DNA from: Pelomonas sp051857475
GTDB taxonomy: Bacteria > Pseudomonadota > Gammaproteobacteria > Burkholderiales > Burkholderiaceae_C
NCBI RefSeq assembly: GCF_051857475.1
Contig: NZ_JBPZGZ010000001.1
Span: forward strand, 434,001 to 498,000
Reading direction: 5' to 3'
Length of the DNA: 64,000 bases
The translations under genes and the position numbers were made by a program. Below, piece after piece: positions 57,467-64,000 of this stretch; position 1 is the first letter of the stretch, and each line of letters opens with the position of its first letter. A model generated the notes under the pieces. The model searched no databases, had not been told where the DNA came from, and saw nothing but the letters and a program-made list of their open reading frames with translations.

Positions 57467-57852
57467 TCACCGGCCTGCATCACATCAATTTGCGCGCCCC
57501 GGCCGAGCTGCTGGCCACGCTGCGCGACTTCTACCGCGACGTGCTCGGCCTGGAGCAGGGCGAGCGGCCGAACTTCGGCAGCCCGGGCTACTGGCTCTAT
57601 GCCGGCGGCCACCCCATCGTCCACCTGTCCACGCAGCGCGCCGACGAGCCTTTGCGCGGCCCGGTCGACCCGGCGGCGCCGACGACCTACGACCACACGG
57701 CCTTCCACGGCACCGATCCCGTGGCGACGGCGGCGCATCTGCGCGCCCGCGGTGTGGCCTTCCACGAGTCCCGCTCGCCGGTGACCGGCCAGCACCAGTT
57801 CTTCTTCCAAGACCCCGCCGGCAACGGCGTGGAGATCAATTTCCCGTTTTGA
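57463..57852 (+). CDS. VOC-family (glyoxalase-like) protein, possible methylmalonyl-CoA epimerase
   Basis: A 129-residue single-repeat VOC protein. MITGLHHINLRAP has the first metal-binding His, YDHTAFHGTDP the second, and FFFQDPAGNGVEINFPF ends with the metal-binding Glu. Methylmalonyl-CoA epimerase belongs to this superfamily and is needed between PccA/B and the mutase, and no other candidate is in the operon. However, the sequence looks more like general glyoxalase/bleomycin-resistance proteins than typical epimerases. The role is therefore suggested by context only. The start overlaps the meaB stop by ATGA. Confidence 0.75.
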   Translation: MITGLHHINLRAPAELLATLRDFYRDVLGLEQGERPNFGSPGYWLYAGGHPIVHLSTQRADEPLRGPVDPAAPTTYDHTAFHGTDPVATAAHLRARGVAFHESRSPVTGQHQFFFQDPAGNGVEINFPF

Positions 57853-57864
57853 AAGCCATCCACC

Positions 57865-59393
<1,529 letters not shown>

Positions 59394-59397
<4 letters not shown>

Positions 59398-60539
59398 GGC
59401 GCCTGCTCTGCACCTTCGCGCTGGCCGCCTTGGCCACCGGCGCACAGGCCGCGGAACATCGCGATGCCACCAGCAACTGTGCCGTGATCGCACCGAGATA
59501 CCTCGGCAGCAACGACTATGTCTTCAGCTACCAGGGCGGCTGCCGCGACGGTCTGGCCGAGGGCAAGGGCCGCGCCAGCTGGGCGCTGCGCCTGTCGCCT
59601 CAGAACGCCGAAACATGGGCCGGCCGCTTCAGCGCCGGCGTCTACCTCCCCGAGCCCTCGGAGGGACTCAAGGCGCGCCTGCTGCATGGGGAAGACGTGC
59701 TGTTCGACCTCGGTCCGCTGCCCAAGCTGCAAGGCATGAGCCCGCGCCTGGCCGTGGAGGCGACCGGCGATCTGAAGCAATACGCCGACCCCTGCAAGCC
59801 CGCGACCTTGTTCGTGCTGCAGGCCGATGGTCCCGCGATTGCATCGGACGAGGTGGCGCAGCAATTGCTGCGCTCGGCCCTGGACAAGCTCAAGGCCCGC
59901 TGCGGCGACGACCGCTTGCGCGAACGCGGGCGCCCCGGCGGCGAGCGCATGAATCTGCGCGTGCGTGCCGTACCGCAGCCCGAACTGGAGACCGACAAAT
60001 ACGGCAACGTAACGGGCGTGGTCACCGAAGGTTCGCTGTCCCTGGACCCCAGCAAGGGCTTCATGCAGTACAGCAACACGGCGGCCAGCCAGCAACGCCA
60101 GCGCCAGGCACGCGAGGAGAGAGAGGCGCTGAAGCAGGCCAATGCACAGCGCCTGAAGGAGTTCGCCAAGCCGGCCGGCGCCGCGATCTGGGTGAGCATG
60201 CAGGCCCTGGCCCAGAACCCGTTCCGCTACCAGGACCAGGTGGTGCTGACCGCCGCGCGGCTGGATGAGGTGGTGTCGCCCACGCGTGCCCGCGTGTTGG
60301 GCACCGGCGGCGGCTACCAGAGCAGCTATGGCCTGATCGAAGGCGAGGGCCTGGCCAAGTGGGAGCCCGGTGCCCGCGTGCTGGCGGTGCGGGTGGTGGG
60401 GCGCTTGCCCAATACCGACGCCGATCTTCCCGCCGGCTTGCAGCTGCGGCTGGTTGGCCAACTGGCGTGCGCGCAGGGCGACTGCGGTGACCGGCTGGTC
60501 CTGCCCGCTCCGCTGCGCGACGGCGAGGCGCTGCCATGA
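59394..60539 (+). CDS. Exported protein of unknown function
   Basis: A 381-residue protein. The GTG at 59394 overlaps the pccB stop (GTGA) and gives a clear signal peptide (MRRLLCTFALAALATGAQAAE, cleavage after AQA). An upstream in-frame GTG would spoil it. The mature part has CAVIAPRYLGSNDYVFSYQGGCRDGLAEGKGRASW, which looks like a MORN-type repeat, then a charged helix (QQRQRQAREEREALKQANAQRLKEF) and a globular C-terminal half with a Cys pair (CAQGDC). It is an unrelated insertion between pccB and pccA. No family confirmed. Confidence 0.7.
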
Positions 60540-60826
60540 GCAAGGCCGGCTGCGCCGCCGAGGCGTTCAAGCTCACCGACATCCCCAACATCGGCAAGGC
60601 CATGGCCGCCGACCTCGTGCAACTGGGCCTGCCCACGCCCGCGCATGTGAAGGCCATGGACCCGTACAAGACCTACGACCGCCTGCGCGACGCCCAGGGG
60701 CGCCTGCACGACCCTTGCGTGCTGGACACCTTCATGGCCGCGCATGACTTCATGAACGGCGGGCCCGCCCAGCCGTGGTGGAACTTCACCGAGCAGCGCA
60801 AGAAGCTGCTCGGCAAGACGAAATAA
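60536..60826 (+). CDS. Helix-hairpin-helix protein, Cdd1-like
   Basis: A 96-residue protein. FKLTDIPNIGKAMAADLVQLGLPTPAHVKAM is a helix-hairpin-helix DNA-binding motif, followed by DPYKTYDRLRDAQGRLHDPCVLDTFMAAHDFMNGGPAQPWWNFTEQRK. This layout is found in the small Cdd1/pathogenicity-locus family. The ATG overlaps the previous stop (ATGA). It sits just before pccA with no obvious link to propionate metabolism. Confidence 0.8.
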   Translation: MSKAGCAAEAFKLTDIPNIGKAMAADLVQLGLPTPAHVKAMDPYKTYDRLRDAQGRLHDPCVLDTFMAAHDFMNGGPAQPWWNFTEQRKKLLGKTK

Positions 60827-60837
60827 AGAGGTACTGC

Positions 60838-62883
60838 ATGTTCACCAAGATCCTGATTGCCAATCGTGGCGAGATCGCTTGCCGGGTGATTGCCACGGCA
60901 AGGAAGATGGGCATCGCGACCGTCGCCGTCTACTCTGAGGCCGACAAGGACGCTCGCCATGTCGAGCTGGCCGACGAGGCCGTGCTGCTGGGCCCGGCGC
61001 CGTCGCGCGAGAGCTATCTGGTCGCCGACAAGATCATTGCCGCGGCCAAGCAGACCGGCGCCCAGGCCATTCACCCCGGCTATGGCTTCCTGTCCGAGAA
61101 CGAGGACTTCGCGCGCCGCGTGGAAGCCGAGGGCATGGCCTTCATCGGCCCCAAGCACTACAGCATCGCGGCCATGGGCGACAAGATCGCGTCCAAGAAG
61201 CTGGCCAATGAAGCCAAGGTCAGCACCATCCCCGGCCACAACGAACCCATCTTGTCGGCCGAGGAGGCCGTCGGGATCGCCCAGCGCATCGGCTACCCCG
61301 TCATGATCAAGGCCAGCGCCGGCGGTGGCGGCAAGGGCCTGCGCGTGGCCTTCAACGACAAGGAATGCTTCGAGGGCTTCACGTCCTGCCGCAACGAGGC
61401 CCGCAACAGCTTCGGCGACGACCGCGTCTTCATGGAGAAGTTCGTCGAGCAGCCGCGCCACATCGAGATCCAGGTGCTGGGCGACAGCCAGGGCAACGTC
61501 GTCTACCTGCACGAGCGCGAATGCTCCATCCAGCGCCGCCACCAGAAGGTCATCGAGGAGGCGCCGTCGCCCTTCATCAGCGAGGCCACGCGCAAGGCCA
61601 TGGGCGAGCAGGCCGTGGCCCTGGCCAAGGCGGTCAAGTACCAGAGCGCCGGCACGGTGGAGTTCGTCGTCGGCAAGGACCAGGACTTCTATTTCCTGGA
61701 GATGAACACGCGGCTGCAGGTCGAACACCCGGTCACCGAGTGCATCACCGGCCTGGATCTGGTCGAGCAGATGATCCGTGTCGCCGCGGGTGAGGCGCTG
61801 ACGTTCAAGCAGGCCGACATCCAACGCGACGGCTGGGCCATTGAATGCCGCATCAACGCGGAAGACCCCTTCCGCAACTTCCTGCCGTCCACCGGCCGCC
61901 TGGTGCGCTACCAGCCGCCCGAGACCAGCATGGCCCAGGGCGAGCCCGAGCGTTTTGGCGTGCGTGTGGACACCGGCGTCTACGAGGGCGGTGAGATCCC
62001 GATGTTCTACGACTCGATGATCGCCAAGCTCATCGTGCACGGGAAGGATCGCAACGAGGCGATTGCCAAGATGCGCGAGGCGCTGAACGGTTTCGTCATC
62101 CGCGGCGTGTCCAGCAACATCCCTTTCCAGGCGGCGCTGCTGGCCCATCCGGACTTCGCGACGGGCAACTTCAACACCGGCTTCATCGCCCAGCATTACG
62201 CCAGCGGTTTCAAGGCCGAGGACGTGCCGCATGACGATCCGCTCTTCCTCGTTGCGTTGGGCGGCTTCATCCGCCGCAAGGCACGCGAGCGCGAGGCCGG
62301 CATCAGCGGCCAGATGCGCGGCCACGAGGTGCAGATCGAGCATGACTATGTCGCCGTCGTGAACCTCGGCGGTGGCAAGAGCGAGCAGCATCCCCTGCAC
62401 GTCAGCGAGTTCGCCGGCGCCTTGGGCGAGGCGCGTGTGCAGGTCGGTGGCCGGGACTACCGCATCGTCTCCAACTCGCGTCTCAACGATGTGCGCATCA
62501 CCGGTACCGTCAACGGCCGGGCCTTCACGGCCCAGGCCGAGCGCGGCACGGCCAGGAACCCGCTGGCCTACCGCATCCAGCATGGTGGCCGCTCCGTCGA
62601 GCTGACCGTGCTGAACCCGCGCGCCGCCGAACTGCAGGCCCTGATGCCCTACAAGGCGCCGCCGGACACCTCCAAGCTGCTGCTATCTCCGATGCCCGGC
62701 CTGCTGGTGCATCTGGCGGCCGAGGTTGGCCAGACGGTGCAGGCCGGCGAGCGACTGGCGGTCATCGAGGCGATGAAGATGGAGAACATCCTCAACGCCC
62801 AGCAAGACGTCAAGATCGCCGAGATCCTGGCCAAGCCGGGCGAGAGCCTGTCGGTGGACCAGCCCATCCTGCGCTTTCAATGA
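60838..62883 (+). CDS. pccA: Propionyl-CoA carboxylase alpha subunit (biotin carboxylase and carrier)
   Basis: A 681-residue protein. It starts MFTKILIANRGEIACRVIATARKMG, has an ATP-grasp biotin carboxylase domain (ASAGGGGKGLRVAF, HIEIQVLGDSQGNVVYLHERECSIQRRHQKVIEEAPSP, FLEMNTRLQVEHPVTE), a linker domain, and a C-terminal biotinyl domain with EAMKMENI, the modified lysine near residue 646. It carboxylates biotin with bicarbonate and ATP and works with PccB. Ribosome-binding site AAGAGGT precedes the ATG. Confidence 0.95.
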   Translation: MFTKILIANRGEIACRVIATARKMGIATVAVYSEADKDARHVELADEAVLLGPAPSRESYLVADKIIAAAKQTGAQAIHPGYGFLSENEDFARRVEAEGMAFIGPKHYSIAAMGDKIASKKLANEAKVSTIPGHNEPILSAEEAVGIAQRIGYPVMIKASAGGGGKGLRVAFNDKECFEGFTSCRNEARNSFGDDRVFMEKFVEQPRHIEIQVLGDSQGNVVYLHERECSIQRRHQKVIEEAPSPFISEATRKAMGEQAVALAKAVKYQSAGTVEFVVGKDQDFYFLEMNTRLQVEHPVTECITGLDLVEQMIRVAAGEALTFKQADIQRDGWAIECRINAEDPFRNFLPSTGRLVRYQPPETSMAQGEPERFGVRVDTGVYEGGEIPMFYDSMIAKLIVHGKDRNEAIAKMREALNGFVIRGVSSNIPFQAALLAHPDFATGNFNTGFIAQHYASGFKAEDVPHDDPLFLVALGGFIRRKAREREAGISGQMRGHEVQIEHDYVAVVNLGGGKSEQHPLHVSEFAGALGEARVQVGGRDYRIVSNSRLNDVRITGTVNGRAFTAQAERGTARNPLAYRIQHGGRSVELTVLNPRAAELQALMPYKAPPDTSKLLLSPMPGLLVHLAAEVGQTVQAGERLAVIEAMKMENILNAQQDVKIAEILAKPGESLSVDQPILRFQ

Positions 62884-62982
62884 CCCACCCCCTACCGGCT
62901 GCGCCGGCCCCCTCAAGGGGGCGCCGCTGGCGGCCCGGAAAGCCCGGTTCCGCGGCGGCCGCTTGGTAAGGCACCACGCTGG
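62884..62982. repeat. GC-rich hairpin element after pccA, probable terminator
   Basis: Ninety-nine non-coding bases containing a perfect GCCCCC / GGGGGC hairpin with a TCAA loop (62907-62922), CGCCGCTGGCGGC, and a GCGGCGGCCGC run. It looks like the REP-like extragenic elements of Burkholderiales and could terminate the propionate operon. No U-run is present. Confidence 0.5.
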
Positions 62983-64000
62983 ATGGGCGCTTTGAGCATC
63001 GCGATTGTCGGCGCCGGTGTTGCTGGCGCGGCGGCGGCCATCCGCCTGGCCGAGCGCGGCGTGCAGGTGGACCTGTACGAGGCCGTCGCCGAGCCTCAGC
63101 CCATTGGCGCCGGCCTGCTGCTGCAACCCACCGGCCAGCGCGTGCTGGCTGCCATGGGTTTGCTGGACGGCGCCCTGGCCCTGGGCATGCGCGTGGACCG
63201 CCTGTTCGGCGATACGCCGACGGGCCGGGCCGTGCTGGACATGAGCTATCGGCGTTTCCATCCAGAGGCCTATGGCCTGGGCATCCAGCGCGGCGCGCTG
63301 ATGGGGCTGCTGTGGGGCCGGCTGCGCGAACTCGGCATCCACTGGCATTGCGGCGTGGCGGTCGAGGGCTTCGATCAGGACGGGCAGGGCGTGACGCTGC
63401 GCCTGGCCGGACGCGAGCCGGCCCGGCATGCCGCACTGATCCTTGCCAACGGCAGCTTCTCGCGGTTGCGAGAGGGCATGAAGCTGGCACAGCATGCGCG
63501 GCCCTTTCCCTGGGGTGCCATCTGGACCGTGCTGCCCGCGCCCCCCGACTTCCCGCAGATCGAGTTGCGCCAGCGCTTTCGTTCGGCTTCTCAGATGATC
63601 GGCCTGATGCCCATCGGCAAGGCCCATGCCGATGACGGCGAGCGCGGCATCAACCTCTACTGGAGCCTGCCGGTGGCCGAGCTCGATGGCTGGCAGCAGC
63701 GCATTGGGCTGGACGCGCTCAAGCAGCAGATGGCTGGCCTTTTCCCCGACGTGGCGCCGCTGCTCGCCGGCCTGCGCGATGCAGCCCAGCTACGCGAAGC
63801 GCGCTACGCCGACGTCTGGATGTCACGCTGGCATGACGGCCGGGTGCTGGCCATCGGCGATTGCGCCCACGGCATGAGCCCGCAGCTGGGGCAGGGCGCC
63901 AACATGGCGCTGATCGATGCGCATGAGCTGTCAGCCGAGGTCGGCGACGACTGGCCGCGCGTCTTCGAGCGCTACAGCCGCCGCCGCCGCGCCCATCTGC
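62983..64000 (+). CDS. FAD-dependent monooxygenase (aromatic/UbiH-like hydroxylase), N-terminal part
   Basis: At least 339 residues; the gene runs off the window end without a stop. The FAD-binding motif IAIVGAGVAGAAAAIRLAERG is near residues 6-26, followed by an acidic residue in VDLYEA. Near residue 287 the second FAD motif GDCAHGMSPQLGQGANMALIDA is complete. This pattern is found in para-hydroxybenzoate hydroxylase-type flavoproteins using NAD(P)H and O2. The start ATG at 62983 is followed closely by a TTG alternative. Substrate unknown; the gene is separated from pccA by a GC-rich hairpin. Confidence 0.88.
   Translation, partial: MGALSIAIVGAGVAGAAAAIRLAERGVQVDLYEAVAEPQPIGAGLLLQPTGQRVLAAMGLLDGALALGMRVDRLFGDTPTGRAVLDMSYRRFHPEAYGLGIQRGALMGLLWGRLRELGIHWHCGVAVEGFDQDGQGVTLRLAGREPARHAALILANGSFSRLREGMKLAQHARPFPWGAIWTVLPAPPDFPQIELRQRFRSASQMIGLMPIGKAHADDGERGINLYWSLPVAELDGWQQRIGLDALKQQMAGLFPDVAPLLAGLRDAAQLREARYADVWMSRWHDGRVLAIGDCAHGMSPQLGQGANMALIDAHELSAEVGDDWPRVFERYSRRRRAHL

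Overview
The window is high-GC, gene-dense DNA. Codon use, frequent GTG/TTG starts, ATGA-type gene overlaps and gene content (ExeA/GspB, single-chain methylmalonyl-CoA mutase with PccA/PccB, NrtR/KptA) suggest a betaproteobacterium of the Burkholderiales, close to the Roseateles/Pelomonas/Rubrivivax type. This is inferred from protein style only. I saw no rRNA, tRNA, CRISPR, prophage or insertion sequence.

Layout. (1) 1-8266: an acyl-activation and glycan-modification cluster, with two AMP-forming acyl ligases, two acyl carrier proteins, a ketoreductase, a hexapeptide acyltransferase, two glycosyltransferase-like proteins and, on the minus strand, a radical SAM/SPASM protein. A small gene of unknown function (1223-1771) is interrupted by an in-frame TGA. 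(2) 8282-14298, minus strand: a serine/threonine kinase with TPR-like repeats, a Cys-rich secreted protein, the ExeA/GspA ATPase, GspB and a small secreted protein. (3) 14555-15625: a UPF0104-type membrane protein. (4) 15622-21769: a divergent NAD/ADP-ribose module. NrtR, a macrodomain protein, a DUF442 protein and a small membrane protein read left; an SPFH protein, an NAD-kinase-like protein, the RNA 2'-phosphotransferase KptA, a crystallin-J1-like protein and a DUF1444 protein read right. (5) 21780-26809: a second surface-glycan cluster with three glycosyltransferases, a methyltransferase, an SGNH-like protein and a GSCFA protein, followed by a DUF2306 membrane protein.

(6) 27771-52836, minus strand: two adjacent giant paralogous genes (4792 and 3447 codons). 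Almost their whole length is an octapeptide repeat ([ST]-[ST]-x-[QD]-hydrophobic-x-x-L) organised into 24-octad, 192-residue (576 bp) super-repeats, about 22 in the first and 15-16 in the second. Each ends in a domain with EF-hand-like calcium loops of the kind seen in type I secreted proteins. They have no Sec signal and share a candidate promoter and leader. (7) 53158-62883: a propionyl-CoA to succinyl-CoA operon (GntR regulator, methylmalonyl-CoA mutase, GNAT, MeaB GTPase, VOC protein, PccB, two unrelated small genes, PccA). (8) 62983 to the end: the start of an FAD-dependent monooxygenase.

The two most interesting items are the giant octad-repeat pair, which I cannot match to any characterised family, and the compact NAD/ADP-ribose/RNA-repair module built around KptA, a macrodomain and NrtR.
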